The notes: generated from the letters alone by a model not told the origin. A DNA stretch of 64,000 bases from Eubacteriales bacterium (GCA_030524285.1 JAUNGQ010000002.1:62001-126000); one strand, 5' to 3'; numbered from the stretch's first letter, positions 33,735 to 42,810 are shown. Made by a program: numbers and translations.

Positions 33735-35084
33735 TTATTGTTCATCGTTTATTTGCCAGTGCCCATTTTTGGTTGCACCTACTCTTGTAATTACGCCTTT
33801 TTCTTTTAAAGATTTAATACGGGCGGCAATAGTCTTTCTGCTCACAGAAAGCTTGTCAGCGATATCGGACATGGAATATCCGGGATCTTCAAGGATAATA
33901 TTAAGGACTTCCTGTTCTTTTGCAGTCACCTTTGCAGTCACCCTTTCAGTAACCGTAGAGGTAAAGGTACGGACAATTCTGTCTTCCGGCCCTGTAAATT
34001 TAATCATAATATCGCCAGGGTGGATCGTGTATTCTGGCAGGGGAACACCATCTTCCGAACAAGCCTGACAAATCTTTTCGACACCGCGCCCCCAGCTCTC
34101 AATAAAGCCGGCGAGATAATAGACATTCGCAATGCTGGGATTATATGGTTTGGAAGCATGCTTCTGCATTAAATTCTCTGCTGTCCAGTTTTCTGGCAGT
34201 CTTCCGCAGTTTGCAATGTATAATTTGTCTTCATAAACGCTGATCTGGATTGGAGTGCAGGATTCATACTGCTTGTGGCATAAGGCGTTCAAGAGGGCCT
34301 CTCTCAGGGCTGCATTTGGGACGAAGTAACGTTCAATTCTCTGCATACCCTCATAGGAGATTTTGGCCTTCATATATTTCAGGTGGATTACTTCCATGAT
34401 TTTATCTATTTGCTCCAGAAGCGATCCATGTATTTCATCCTGATATACCAGATCTGCATTTGTTTCAAAAAAACCGATTTTTGTATATGCACCCAACTGC
34501 CAGCGATCAGGATTCTTGCTGAACAAAAGCATAGCCGCATTTGTATAGTACCCTGCATTGGTCAGGCGAAGTTTCTCCATCAGGATATCTTTCGGCTCAT
34601 CTAAAACGCTTTCGTCAAGCCGCTGCTTCTTAGCTGCCAGGGATTTGAAACGATTGACAAGCTCATCGTCGATATCGTTGATTGTAAAACCGGGCAGAGG
34701 CATATTATCCCAGGAGGCGCCGCGCTTGCGAAGAATAAAACTCTCCAGTTCGGGTCCAGAAAGCGTCTGCATAGTGCTGCCACTGCGATAATAATAGACA
34801 CCTTTACAGGAAATAGCAACCGGATATGATGGTACAACAATCTCAATATAGTCTTTTCCGTCCTTTGACATAGCATTTACATCGACAACAATGCTCATGG
34901 CATTGCGGATTTTATTGGGAATATCCTCCATCAGCTTGCGGATGTTGTTCAGGCCGATGACATTTCCGTTATCGTCTATTCCGATATATAGTTTTCCACC
35001 CTGGGCATTGGCGAATCCGCAGATCCACTCCAGATAGTTGTCCTTCCATTTTGCTTTCCACTCTATATTTTGCTTTTCAGACAT
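33735..35084 (-). CDS. AlbA_2/Schlafen-like regulator with C-terminal winged helix
   Basis: 449 residues from ATG 35084, preceded by AAGAGGT. The N-terminal AlbA_2 domain is SEKQNIEWKAKWKDNYLEWICGFANAQGGKLYIGIDDNG (residues 1-45 and onward). A RecG-like HATPase_c_4 region follows (ALREALLNALCHKQY, SWGRGVEKICQA). The C-terminal HTH is GYSMSDIADKLSVSRKTIAARIKSLKEKGVI (about residues 405-435). It overlaps the small HTH gene by 8 bp. This architecture is common on mobile elements; it is a likely DNA- or nucleotide-binding regulator. Confidence 0.88.
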   Translation of the reverse strand: MSEKQNIEWKAKWKDNYLEWICGFANAQGGKLYIGIDDNGNVIGLNNIRKLMEDIPNKIRNAMSIVVDVNAMSKDGKDYIEIVVPSYPVAISCKGVYYYRSGSTMQTLSGPELESFILRKRGASWDNMPLPGFTINDIDDELVNRFKSLAAKKQRLDESVLDEPKDILMEKLRLTNAGYYTNAAMLLFSKNPDRWQLGAYTKIGFFETNADLVYQDEIHGSLLEQIDKIMEVIHLKYMKAKISYEGMQRIERYFVPNAALREALLNALCHKQYESCTPIQISVYEDKLYIANCGRLPENWTAENLMQKHASKPYNPSIANVYYLAGFIESWGRGVEKICQACSEDGVPLPEYTIHPGDIMIKFTGPEDRIVRTFTSTVTERVTAKVTAKEQEVLNIILEDPGYSMSDIADKLSVSRKTIAARIKSLKEKGVITRVGATKNGHWQINDEQ

Positions 35085-35277
35085 TTGTTTGTACCTCTTT
35101 AATATATTTACCGCTTTTAATCCGCGCATCAGCCGGTTTTTTTGCATCATCAGGAATAATCCAGTTAGCGCCAGCTTTCTGGGCGCCCTCAATCCGTCCC
35201 TCGCTACAGAGAACAGCAATGCGGCGAGCAGACAGGTTCCACTTTTTTCCCGCTTCAGTAGTGGAGAGATATTTCAT
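35077..35277 (-). CDS. Small excisionase/MerR-like helix-turn-helix protein
   Basis: A 66-residue HTH_17 protein: LSTTEAGKKWNLSARRIAVLCSEGRIEGAQKAGANWIIPDDAKKPADAR. AAAGGAG precedes ATG 35277 on the minus strand. Paralogue of the protein at 4159 (shared WxxSxRRI...GRIxGA...W-IP frame). Here it leads an operon with the AlbA_2 and XRE genes and stands divergent to a tyrosine recombinase, a position typical of recombination directionality or element-control genes. Confidence 0.8.
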   Translation of the reverse strand: MKYLSTTEAGKKWNLSARRIAVLCSEGRIEGAQKAGANWIIPDDAKKPADARIKSGKYIKEVQTNV

Positions 35278-35454
35278 ATGGTTTTGGCTCCTTTCTGCAC
35301 ATACCATTATTATATTCGGAAACCTGAATAATATCAAGAGAACCACAAAAGAAATTCATTTATGTAGCACTTGAAGATGAGAAGAGAAAATCGACTTAGA
35401 TATAATGCCAATTATATTTAACTGGGAGAGCAGTGCGAGGGCAAAAGCAGCTTC

Positions 35455-35506
35455 GAGTTAAACATAATCATAAGGCAGTTCCGGGAAAATGAGTTAAACA
35501 TAATCA
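35455..35506 (+). repeat. Two 16-bp direct repeats upstream of the recombinase
   Basis: GAGTTAAACATAATCA at 35455-35470 and 35491-35506, 36 bp apart, 58 bp before the recombinase start. They could be arm-type or operator sites for the recombinase. Confidence 0.7.
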
Positions 35507-35563
35507 AATCCCGTTGTAATGGGCGCCTCCCAATCGTGTAATGAGAATAAGGAGGCGATATTT

Positions 35564-36394
35564 GTGTTAGAAGATTTCAAAGAATACCTGCGCAGTATTG
35601 GAATGGCAGAGAATACAGTAAAGACCTATTGCCGGGATATCGAGCTGTTCCTTTCCTGGTGCCGGGACAGCTTTGGTGAGGAACCAAGGCTTCTATACCG
35701 GGCCAATGTGCTGGAGTACATTTCATATATGCGCAATGTGCGGCGCTATCATCCGCGGACCATCAATAACCACTTGTCTTCCCTGCGGAGTCTGAATGAG
35801 CATCTGACCGTAGCTGGCCGCCAGACTGAGATGGTTGTACTGGACGGTGATTTTATGAAGATCCAGATTCAGTATGCCAGTCCCTGTACGGTGGAGAAAA
35901 AGGATGTGGAGGCATTCCGACAGCGGCTGTTGGAGGGCGGCAACAAACGGGACTATGCGATTGTCACGTTATATGCGTATTCCGGTATCCGGCGCAGTGA
36001 ATGCGTGAATCTCAGGCTGGATCATGTGGACTTAGTGGCGAAGGAGATCCGTATTGTCGGTAAAGGCGATAAGCATCGGATCGTCTATATCAACGATAAG
36101 ATTGTCCACGCCATCCGGGAATACCTGAAGGTGCGTCACTCGGATAGTCCCTATCTGTTCGTCAGCCGCCAGAGTGGGAAAATGAATCCCTCGCGCATCA
36201 ATCAGATTTTTAACCAGTATTCGGATGTCATTACGCCTAAAACACTGAGGCATTACTTTTGCTCCAACGCCCTTGATGCTGGGTACTCCATTCATGAAGT
36301 GGCCAACCAGGCTGGACACAGCAATGTCCAGACCACACTGATTTATAGTAACCCGACTGCGAGAGAGATGAAAGAGAAGGCGAATAAATTATGA
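35564..36394 (+). CDS. Tyrosine recombinase/integrase
   Basis: 276 residues from GTG 35564, chosen for AAGGAGGCG at 35549-35557. The N-terminal SAM-like core-binding domain is FKEYLRSIGMAENTVKTYCRD. The catalytic residues are visible: Arg in YSGIRRSECVNLRL, Lys in the KGDKHR turn, Arg/His in TPKTLRHYF, His in GHSNVQTT and Tyr in LIYSN. The usual first His of HxLRH is Lys here (KTLRH). The stop overlaps the sortase start (ATGA). No attachment site could be identified. Confidence 0.9.
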   Translation: MLEDFKEYLRSIGMAENTVKTYCRDIELFLSWCRDSFGEEPRLLYRANVLEYISYMRNVRRYHPRTINNHLSSLRSLNEHLTVAGRQTEMVVLDGDFMKIQIQYASPCTVEKKDVEAFRQRLLEGGNKRDYAIVTLYAYSGIRRSECVNLRLDHVDLVAKEIRIVGKGDKHRIVYINDKIVHAIREYLKVRHSDSPYLFVSRQSGKMNPSRINQIFNQYSDVITPKTLRHYFCSNALDAGYSIHEVANQAGHSNVQTTLIYSNPTAREMKEKANKL

Positions 36395-37164
36395 AAAAGA
36401 AGATTGTTTGCACCATACTGGTTTTGCTTTTTGGATGTGGGATCGCCTTCAGTGCGTATCAGATATATAAAATCTTTCATGAATACGAAGAGGGCCAGAG
36501 CGTCTATGAGGATTTAAGTGAGTATGTGGAACTGCCGGATAAGCCAGATGCCCCTGATATTCCAACAGTAGGACAGCCTGAGTCTGGAGAAAGCGAGGAA
36601 CTGATCACATGGCCCCAGATAGACTTTGAAGCATTGAGCCAAATCAACAGCGATATCGTAGGGTGGATCTATCTGGAGGGCAGTGAGATCAATTATCCCA
36701 TTGCGCAGTCAGAGGATAACAGCTATTACCTGAAGCACCTGTTTGACAAAAGCAGCAACAGCTCTGGCTGCATTTTCCTTGACTGCAGGAATGGGTCAGA
36801 TTTTACAGACCGGCACAGTATTCTTTATGGGCACCACATGAAGAACGGGACCATGTTTTCCGAGCTGGATTCCTATAAGAGTCAGGAGTATTATGACGCA
36901 CATCCGCAGATCCTCTTGCTGACGCCGGAGCAGAACTATGTGATTGAGATTTTTGCAGGTTATGTGGCCAGTGTGCAGGATGACGCATGGCAGACTGAGT
37001 TTGGGTCTGGGGCCGATTTTGAGGATTGGTTGAACCGGGCCATAGAGCGGTCCTGTTTTACCAGTAACATGACTCCGGCAGCCACGGACCGGATCATCAC
37101 GCTTTCCACCTGCAGCTATGAGTTTAATAATGCGCGGTTTGTGCTGCTGGGACGTATTTATTGA
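36391..37164 (+). CDS. Class B sortase
   Basis: 257 residues with an N-terminal membrane anchor (residues 5-25). The sortase B catalytic set is present: His in LYGHHMKNGTMFSEL, Cys in ITLSTCSYEF and Arg in NNARFVLLGR. It is the transpeptidase that attaches surface proteins or pilins to peptidoglycan outside the cell. No substrate with a sorting signal is visible in this window. Translational coupling to a tyrosine recombinase is odd for a housekeeping sortase. Confidence 0.93.
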   Translation: MKKKIVCTILVLLFGCGIAFSAYQIYKIFHEYEEGQSVYEDLSEYVELPDKPDAPDIPTVGQPESGESEELITWPQIDFEALSQINSDIVGWIYLEGSEINYPIAQSEDNSYYLKHLFDKSSNSSGCIFLDCRNGSDFTDRHSILYGHHMKNGTMFSELDSYKSQEYYDAHPQILLLTPEQNYVIEIFAGYVASVQDDAWQTEFGSGADFEDWLNRAIERSCFTSNMTPAATDRIITLSTCSYEFNNARFVLLGRIY

Positions 37165-37250
37165 CTGTGATGACGGGGCCTTCCGCTTGACTTTGCTGAT
37201 TATACAGTCCATCCCGTTCATTCTTAGCATAGCCGCAGCATCATTTCAGC

Positions 37251-37278
37251 TTGACCTTTATCATTTCTATTTTATAAT
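37251..37278 (+). promoter_or_regulatory. Sigma-A-type promoter
   Basis: TTGACC (37251-37256), 16-bp spacer, TATAAT (37273-37278), upstream of the small gene at 37322. Confidence 0.65.
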
Positions 37279-37321
37279 ATGAAGAGAGTGATTACAGAGC
37301 AGCAAGTAAATTACAAATAGA

Positions 37322-37678
37322 ATGTTAAAGGAGATAGCGAACAAAGTGGATCGTGTTAATAGTGAAAACTTTGAATGGACTCTTGTTGCCAAAGAGAATG
37401 GAAAGCAAATAGCGGAATATTCCTGTCCGAGTGAAATTGTAGGGGATATCATTAAAATTCTGGCAACATATCAAATGGGAGAAAAGACACAGCCGGATGA
37501 AGCGATTATAAATCTGTTCAGGCATGTTGTAGAGAGTGGCATTATTTCATGCGAAATGACTTCTAAATTGACGGAGATAAGCGAAGAATATCTAAAAAAA
37601 TTGTTGTCAGGAATAAGTGAGCCATATGATACGAAAAAAATGATTGCCCTGACCGAATTACTTGAAAAGATCAAATAA
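37322..37678 (+). CDS. Hypothetical protein, 118 residues
   Basis: Not recognised. A soluble, mainly helical protein; the first half has a short beta-like stretch (FEWTLVAKENGKQIAEYSCP) and the second half several helices (KLTEISEEYLKKLL, MIALTELLEKIK). The start is ATG 37322 (no clear ribosome site) or GTG 37346 (AAAGGAG 12 bp upstream). A good promoter lies 44 bp upstream, which supports it being a real gene. Confidence 0.55.
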   Translation: MLKEIANKVDRVNSENFEWTLVAKENGKQIAEYSCPSEIVGDIIKILATYQMGEKTQPDEAIINLFRHVVESGIISCEMTSKLTEISEEYLKKLLSGISEPYDTKKMIALTELLEKIK

Positions 37679-38045
37679 TAAATAAGGCAAGGGAATTTCA
37701 TCGCAATGGGAGAAAGACACCATGAGTATCTATCGTGTATACCATCAGTGTGCGATGATGAATTTCCTGTCTGCAATCGTGCAGATGAAAAAGTAGATGA
37801 TTCGCAACGCATTTTTTTAAGTTTGTTAGTGGATATCCAATCAACCAGAACTGTTACATGTCGGAACTGGCTATGCGTTTCTCCGAAACGCTTTATCATG
37901 GGCCGTAGGCCCACGAATTTGCGCAGGCCGATGGCGCTGTCAAGGGTCAAGATAACCGGCCCACCCATGACAGAACCATCGGCCTGTGCCTATATGGTAG
38001 CTAAGGAGAAAAAGGCGTTTTGAGTTTTTCTCTCGGCAAAACAAG
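37679..38045. other. Non-coding gap with a long hairpin element (37925-37985)
   Basis: No supportable gene: the frames here on both strands have no ribosome sites. AGGCCGATGG (37925-37934) pairs perfectly with CCATCGGCCT (37976-37985). The loop carries GTCAAGGGTCAAGATAACCG, close to a stretch in the hairpin at 54080, so this may be a dispersed palindromic element. Confidence 0.5.
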
Positions 38046-39515
38046 TCACATTATTTCCTTGATTATCTGCGCCAACTTCACAATGCCATTTTCAAATTCT
38101 TCACACGATGTATAGGCATAGGACAGACGCAAAGAGTTGTTACGTTCAAAGTCGTACATATCCCCTGGGTTTAAGAGGATGCCTGCCTTTGCTGCCTTTT
38201 CAAAAAGTCGTTCCATCTGAACATTGTCCTTAAATGTAAGCCAGATATAGAATCCCCCGATGGGTATGTTCCACTCCGCAAGCTCTTGATAATATTTATC
38301 CAGAACAGCAAGCGCATGATCTCTACGCCGCCGCAACTCGCATTTTAAGTCAGAGAGATATTTGCTGTATAGACCACTTTCCAGAAATTCGGCAAATATC
38401 CACTGTGAAATCGAGCTGGCTCCATAGTCCATTTGCATTTTTACGTCACCCAATCGCTGCACAATCGGTTCAGGAGCAATAATCCAGCCTATCCGTAGTC
38501 CCGGTGCCAAAGTTTTTGACGCACTTCCCAAATAAATCACGGTTCCTGTTTTGTCGATGGCCTTTAGCGGAATGGGCGGCTGTCCATCATAGCACAATTC
38601 ATGGTAGGCCCCATCTTCGATGATCGGAAGTCTATTTTCAACACAGAAATTCATTAAGTCTTTGCGCCTGCTATCCGGCATTGTAATTCCAGTGGGGTTT
38701 TGATTTGTGGGTATCGTGTAAAGGATAGAGGAACCTTGTAAACGGTCTGCTTTTAGTGCAGAAGCAAGTTTCCAATACTGCATCCCTTCTTTGTCCATCG
38801 GAACACCAGATAATTTCATGCCAGCAGATTGAAATACCTGCAAAGATTTTAGATAAGTCGGTGCTTCTGTAAAAACCGTAGAACCACTTTGCAGCAGACA
38901 CACCGATATAAGTTGTAATGCCTGCAAAGCCCCAGAGGTAATCAAAATACAGGAGGGCGGCGCAATAATCCCTAGCTTTTCCATATAGGCTGATATAGCT
39001 TTTCGCAATTCCAATAATCCCAACGGTTCCAAGTAACCGAGGCTTGTTACCTGTCTGCTTACTTTCTGTAAAATGTTTTGCCACATATCCGAAGGAAACA
39101 ACCGTGGGTCAAGCTCACCCGTTCCCAACCGCATGATGTTCGGCACAAACTCCAAGCGGTTGATTGCCTGTATCGTATTATTGTTTTCCTGAAAGAAGCC
39201 GGAGGAAATAAATCTGCTCCAATCAGGCGCAGGCGATAAAAGCAACGACCATGTGTTGCTGGCGATCTGTGTTCCTGCCCCATGACAGCCTACAATAATA
39301 CCATAGGATGCTAATTCATCAATGGCTGTGGTGACTGTACTGCGGTTTATTCCGAAAAGCTCTGCCATTTTTCTTTGTGATGGCAGGCGGGTTCCTATGG
39401 GCCATTCACCGCTTGCCACTTTATCACATACGAACTGGATAATTTGCTGATATACGGGCTTAGAATTTTTTCTATCTGGTTTCCAATCAATATGAATAGG
39501 GGATGTCCGTTTCAA
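38046..39515 (-). CDS. MocR/PdxR-type GntR-aminotransferase regulator
   Basis: 489 residues. The N-terminal GntR winged helix is PVYQQIIQFVCDKVASGEWPIGTRLPSQRKMAELFGINRSTVTTAIDEL. A class I aminotransferase-like domain follows (TNQNPTGITMPDSRR, PLP-lysine region YLGSASKTLAPGLRIGW). TTG 39515 is preferred: GGAG lies 8 bp upstream, and longer starts would run through the operator repeats. Likely a PLP-dependent sensor controlling the divergent LysE-type exporter. Confidence 0.9.
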   Translation of the reverse strand: MKRTSPIHIDWKPDRKNSKPVYQQIIQFVCDKVASGEWPIGTRLPSQRKMAELFGINRSTVTTAIDELASYGIIVGCHGAGTQIASNTWSLLLSPAPDWSRFISSGFFQENNNTIQAINRLEFVPNIMRLGTGELDPRLFPSDMWQNILQKVSRQVTSLGYLEPLGLLELRKAISAYMEKLGIIAPPSCILITSGALQALQLISVCLLQSGSTVFTEAPTYLKSLQVFQSAGMKLSGVPMDKEGMQYWKLASALKADRLQGSSILYTIPTNQNPTGITMPDSRRKDLMNFCVENRLPIIEDGAYHELCYDGQPPIPLKAIDKTGTVIYLGSASKTLAPGLRIGWIIAPEPIVQRLGDVKMQMDYGASSISQWIFAEFLESGLYSKYLSDLKCELRRRRDHALAVLDKYYQELAEWNIPIGGFYIWLTFKDNVQMERLFEKAAKAGILLNPGDMYDFERNNSLRLSYAYTSCEEFENGIVKLAQIIKEIM

Positions 39516-39528
39516 TCTATCAACTCCG

Positions 39529-39672
39529 TTTGGCTGGTTATACTTTTGAAAGTTTGGCTGGTTACAAATGTCTGTGCCATACTTATAATATAAATTGCAA
39601 TGCCGTTTTTTTCTGATTATAGCATAGAACTCTCTGCTTTCATAGAAGCGGTGTATTAAATTTGGTTGGTTA
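39529..39672. promoter_or_regulatory. MocR operator repeats in the divergent promoter region
   Basis: TTTGGCTGGTTA at 39529-39540 and 39553-39564 (24-bp period) and TTTGGTTGGTTA at 39661-39672, next to the exporter's AAGGAG. Direct repeats of this kind are typical of MocR binding sites. Confidence 0.7.
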
Positions 39673-39685
39673 AGGAGTTGATAAA

Positions 39686-40297
39686 ATGGGATATTTCTTT
39701 CAAGGTTTAACAATGGGCCTCGCTTATGTAGCGCCTATTGGCCTACAAAATTTGTTTGTTATCAATTCGGCGCTGACGCATACGCGCCGTAGGGCATTAT
39801 TAACAGCCCTAATTGTTATTTTCTTTGATGTGACTTTGGCACTGGCCTGTTTCTTTGGAATTGGTGCAGTTATGCAGCATTATGAATGGCTGCAAATGGT
39901 GATTCTGCTGGTTGGCAGCTTAATTGTTCTATACATAGGCGTTGGACTTCTAAGATCAAAAGTGGAGGAAATTGACAGATCAAAGTCTGCGTCCTCCATT
40001 CAGAAAACAATATCGTCTGCCTGTGTTGTGACATGGTTCAATCCACAGGCCGTTATTGATGGAACTATGATGCTGGGAGCATTTCATGTAACTTTGCCAA
40101 CAACACAATCTATCCCGTTCATTTCCGGTGTTGCTGCCGCATCGTTCCTTTGGTTTACGGGATTGACCTTTATAATCTCTATTTTTAGTAATTGGTTCAA
40201 TGCCAGAATATTGCGAGTAATCAATTTGATTTGTGGGATTATTGTTATTTTTTATGGCTGCAAGTTGCTTTTTAATTTTATTGCACTTATCATATAA
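39686..40297 (+). CDS. LysE/ArgO-family amino acid exporter
   Basis: 203 residues, six predicted helices, with the family start FFQGLTMGLAYVAPIGLQNLFVINSAL and the mid-protein WFNPQAVIDG motif of LysE proteins. AAGGAG at 39672-39677 precedes ATG 39686. Divergent to a MocR regulator with operator repeats between, so export is probably induced by a particular amino acid or amine. The exact substrate is not readable. Confidence 0.9.
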   Translation: MGYFFQGLTMGLAYVAPIGLQNLFVINSALTHTRRRALLTALIVIFFDVTLALACFFGIGAVMQHYEWLQMVILLVGSLIVLYIGVGLLRSKVEEIDRSKSASSIQKTISSACVVTWFNPQAVIDGTMMLGAFHVTLPTTQSIPFISGVAAASFLWFTGLTFIISIFSNWFNARILRVINLICGIIVIFYGCKLLFNFIALII

Positions 40298-40609
40298 TGG
40301 TAAGAAAAAAGATGTTCCTGAACATGGATTTGCTTAAACCTTTTAGAACTTTTAATCCGCAACTGCAAGGAAAAACCCACCGAAAGCATTACCTATCAGA
40401 ATACTTACCGTCTTTTACACAAAATGAACGTGACAACCATGCAAGGATTATAAACGCCGGATGCAGCCTAAAGTGAAGTGACCGGTGTCTTTTCTTTAAT
40501 TTCTTACTATAATCTCAATCCAATATATTCAACCGGCAAATTTGAAGATATTTTACAAGACCTTTGAAATAGCAGATGGTACAATGGATGCCGTTAGGAG
40601 GGAATGCAC
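40298..40609. other. Intergenic with a possible gene remnant
   Basis: No intact gene. One frame near 40355-40450 reads like protein (LIRNCKEKPTESITYQNTYR, then stop shortly after) but has no start, so it may be the relic of a longer gene. It holds the upstream region of the AraC gene. No clear promoter identified. Confidence 0.35.
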
Positions 40610-41452
40610 ATGAAGAAAGAAACCAGAACCGTTGTCTATGACGATGACTTACGGATAGAAGCATACCGTTTTGAAGGCATCGTGCAGCCCTTCCCCAACC
40701 ACTTCCATGAGTATTATGTGATCGGATTTGTTGAGGAGGGAGAGCGTTGCCTGTCCTGTAAAAATCAGGAGTATATCATCAAGCGGGGCAATATTGTCCT
40801 TTTTAATCCTGGGGATAATCACACTTGTGTCCAGAGCGATGAGGGAACGCTGGATTACCGGGGCTTTAATATCACAAAAGAGGTTATGCTGGATCTGGCT
40901 GAAGAAGTTACTGGAAAGCGGGAACTGCCTGGATTTTCCCGGAGTGTGATCTATGATGAGGAAGTGACCTGCTACCTGCGGCCGCTGCATGAACTGGTCA
41001 TGAAAGGGTCCTGTGAGTTTGACAAGGAAGAAACTCTGCTTCTGCTGATCTCCACACTGATCCAGCAGTACGGCCAGCCTTTTGAGAACTGTATTCCGGA
41101 ATGCCCGGATGAGATTGAAAAAGCCTGTGCTTTCATGGAGCAGCATTATACCGAGCGCATCTATCTGGACCAGATCTGTCGCTGTGCCGGCCTGAGCAAA
41201 TCCACACTGCTCCGGGCATTTACCAGATCCAAAGGTGTCACACCGTACAGGTATTTAGAGAATATCCGTATCGGCAAGGCGAAAAAGCTGTTGGAACAGG
41301 GCGTGCCGCCCATTGAAGCAGCACTCCAGACCGGATTTTCCGATCAGAGTCATTTTACCAATTACTTTGACCAGTTTATCGGCATCTCGCCGGGTGTGTA
41401 TCGGGAAATCTTCTTTGACAAGGACGCGGAGGAAAAGACACATGGAGAATAA
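40610..41452 (+). CDS. AraC-family regulator with cupin sensor domain
   Basis: 280 residues. N-terminal cupin (HFHEYYVIGFVEEGER, GNIVLFNPGDNH) and C-terminal HTH pair (IYLDQICRCAGLSKSTLLRAF and PPIEAALQTGFSDQSHFTNYFDQFIGISPGVYR). AGGAGG at 40597-40602 supports ATG 40610. It overlaps the EamA transporter gene by 11 bp and is co-transcribed with it and a DUF2000 gene. It probably senses a small molecule handled by that transporter. Confidence 0.92.
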   Translation: MKKETRTVVYDDDLRIEAYRFEGIVQPFPNHFHEYYVIGFVEEGERCLSCKNQEYIIKRGNIVLFNPGDNHTCVQSDEGTLDYRGFNITKEVMLDLAEEVTGKRELPGFSRSVIYDEEVTCYLRPLHELVMKGSCEFDKEETLLLLISTLIQQYGQPFENCIPECPDEIEKACAFMEQHYTERIYLDQICRCAGLSKSTLLRAFTRSKGVTPYRYLENIRIGKAKKLLEQGVPPIEAALQTGFSDQSHFTNYFDQFIGISPGVYREIFFDKDAEEKTHGE

Positions 41453-42356
41453 GCATACCGCAGGCCATTTGTCCGCTCTGCTCACGATCATTATTTGGGG
41501 AACTACCTTTATCTCCACGAAGATTCTGTTGGTGGATTTTCAGCCAGTAGAGATTCTGTTCTTCCGGTTTATCATGGGACTGATTGCGCTGCTGATCGTA
41601 TACCCACACCGTCTGAAAGGAACGACACTCAGACAGGAGCTTACCTTTGTGGCGGCGGGCCTGTGCGGGATCTGCCTGTATTATCTGCTGGAAAACATTG
41701 CGCTGACCTACACACTGGCCTCCAACGTGGGTGTGATTATCTCGGTGGCGCCATTCTTCACAGCGATTCTGTCCCATCTGGTTATGAAGGAAGAGAAGCT
41801 ACGGGCGAACTTCTTTATAGGGTTTGTTGTGGCGATGGCCGGAATCTTCCTGATCAGTTTCAATGGTTCCAAACTGGAACTGAATCCGATGGGAGATCTA
41901 CTGGCCCTGCTGGCCGCGCTGATCTGGGCCTGCTATTCAGTGCTGACAAAGAAGATCAGCAGCTACGGCTACCATACCATTCTGACCACCAGACGGGTAT
42001 TTGGCTACGGTATCTTATTTATGATCCCGGCGCTGTTTCTGTTTGATTTTCAGCTGGAGCTGACCCGGTTTACAAATCCGGTCTATCTGCTCAATATCAT
42101 TTACTTAGGTCTTGGCGCCTCGGCGCTTTGCTTCGTCACTTGGAATTTTGCGGTGAAGGTGTTGGGAGCAGTCAAGACAAGCATTTATATTTACATGGTT
42201 CCTGTGATAACGGTTGTGACTTCGGTACTTATTCTCCATGAAAAGATTACGGTTATGGCAGGCATCGGAACGGTTTTAACGCTGGCGGGCCTGTTCCTGT
42301 CAGAAGCAAAAATATTTACAAGAAAAGAGGATCAACATGGACTTACAAAATTCTAA
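41442..42356 (+). CDS. EamA/DMT-family transporter
   Basis: 304 residues, ten predicted helices in two EamA repeats (LLTIIIWGTTFISTKILL in the first, LLAALIWACYSVLTKK in the second). ATG 41442 overlaps the AraC gene. Drug/metabolite exporters of this type usually carry amino acids or related metabolites out of the cell. The conserved AraC-EamA-DUF2000 order suggests one pathway, but the substrate is not known from sequence. Confidence 0.92.
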   Translation: MENKHTAGHLSALLTIIIWGTTFISTKILLVDFQPVEILFFRFIMGLIALLIVYPHRLKGTTLRQELTFVAAGLCGICLYYLLENIALTYTLASNVGVIISVAPFFTAILSHLVMKEEKLRANFFIGFVVAMAGIFLISFNGSKLELNPMGDLLALLAALIWACYSVLTKKISSYGYHTILTTRRVFGYGILFMIPALFLFDFQLELTRFTNPVYLLNIIYLGLGASALCFVTWNFAVKVLGAVKTSIYIYMVPVITVVTSVLILHEKITVMAGIGTVLTLAGLFLSEAKIFTRKEDQHGLTKF

Positions 42357-42759
42357 ATGCGTCATGGTCGTTGACGAACATCTGCCGCTGGGCCTGATTG
42401 CAAATACGGCGGCGATTATGGGTATCACGCTGGGCAAGCAAATGCCGGAGGTAGTCGGCGCTGATGTGGCCGACCAGAGCGGCAATGTGCATCTGGGTAT
42501 CATCGAATTTCCGGTGCCGATTCTGAAAGGTTCCCCGGAGATCATCAAAGAGATCCGGGAAAAGCTGTATCAGCCGGAATTTCAGGATCTGACAGTGGTG
42601 GATTTTTCATCTCTCGCACAAGGCTGTAAGACCTACGAGGAATTTATTGAAAAGATGGGGCAGGTTCCCGAAAGCAACTTGCAGTATTTTGGTATCGCCG
42701 TTTGCGGCCAAAAGAAAAGGGTCAATAAACTGACTGGCAGTATGCCGTTATTGCGGTAA
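42337..42759 (+). CDS. DUF2000-family protein
   Basis: 140 residues with the DUF2000 signature start KCVMVVDEHLPLGLIANTAAIMGITLGK. The protein is soluble with an alpha/beta look. It overlaps the EamA gene by 20 bp and is followed by a strong terminator, making it the last gene of a three-gene operon. DUF2000 proteins are often next to AraC regulators; their biochemical role is not established. Confidence 0.88.
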   Translation: MDLQNSKCVMVVDEHLPLGLIANTAAIMGITLGKQMPEVVGADVADQSGNVHLGIIEFPVPILKGSPEIIKEIREKLYQPEFQDLTVVDFSSLAQGCKTYEEFIEKMGQVPESNLQYFGIAVCGQKKRVNKLTGSMPLLR

Positions 42760-42765
42760 GGAAAT

Positions 42766-42810
42766 AGTCGGAACATGAGACGTATGAAACCTCATGCTCC
42801 GGCTTTTTTT
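42766..42810 (+). terminator. Intrinsic terminator
   Basis: AGTCGGAACATGAG pairs with CTCATGCTCCGGCT (42791-42804), followed by a long T run. Confidence 0.88.

Noticed and set aside
37706..38023. Possible 105-codon gene and an opposing minus-strand frame
   Set aside because: Neither has a ribosome site. The region is dominated by long hairpins, and the residue content is not protein-like.
39516..39713. N-terminal extension of the MocR protein
   Set aside because: The extra 66 codons run through two exact operator repeats and the exporter promoter region. TTG 39515 has GGAG 8 bp upstream and starts just before the GntR domain.
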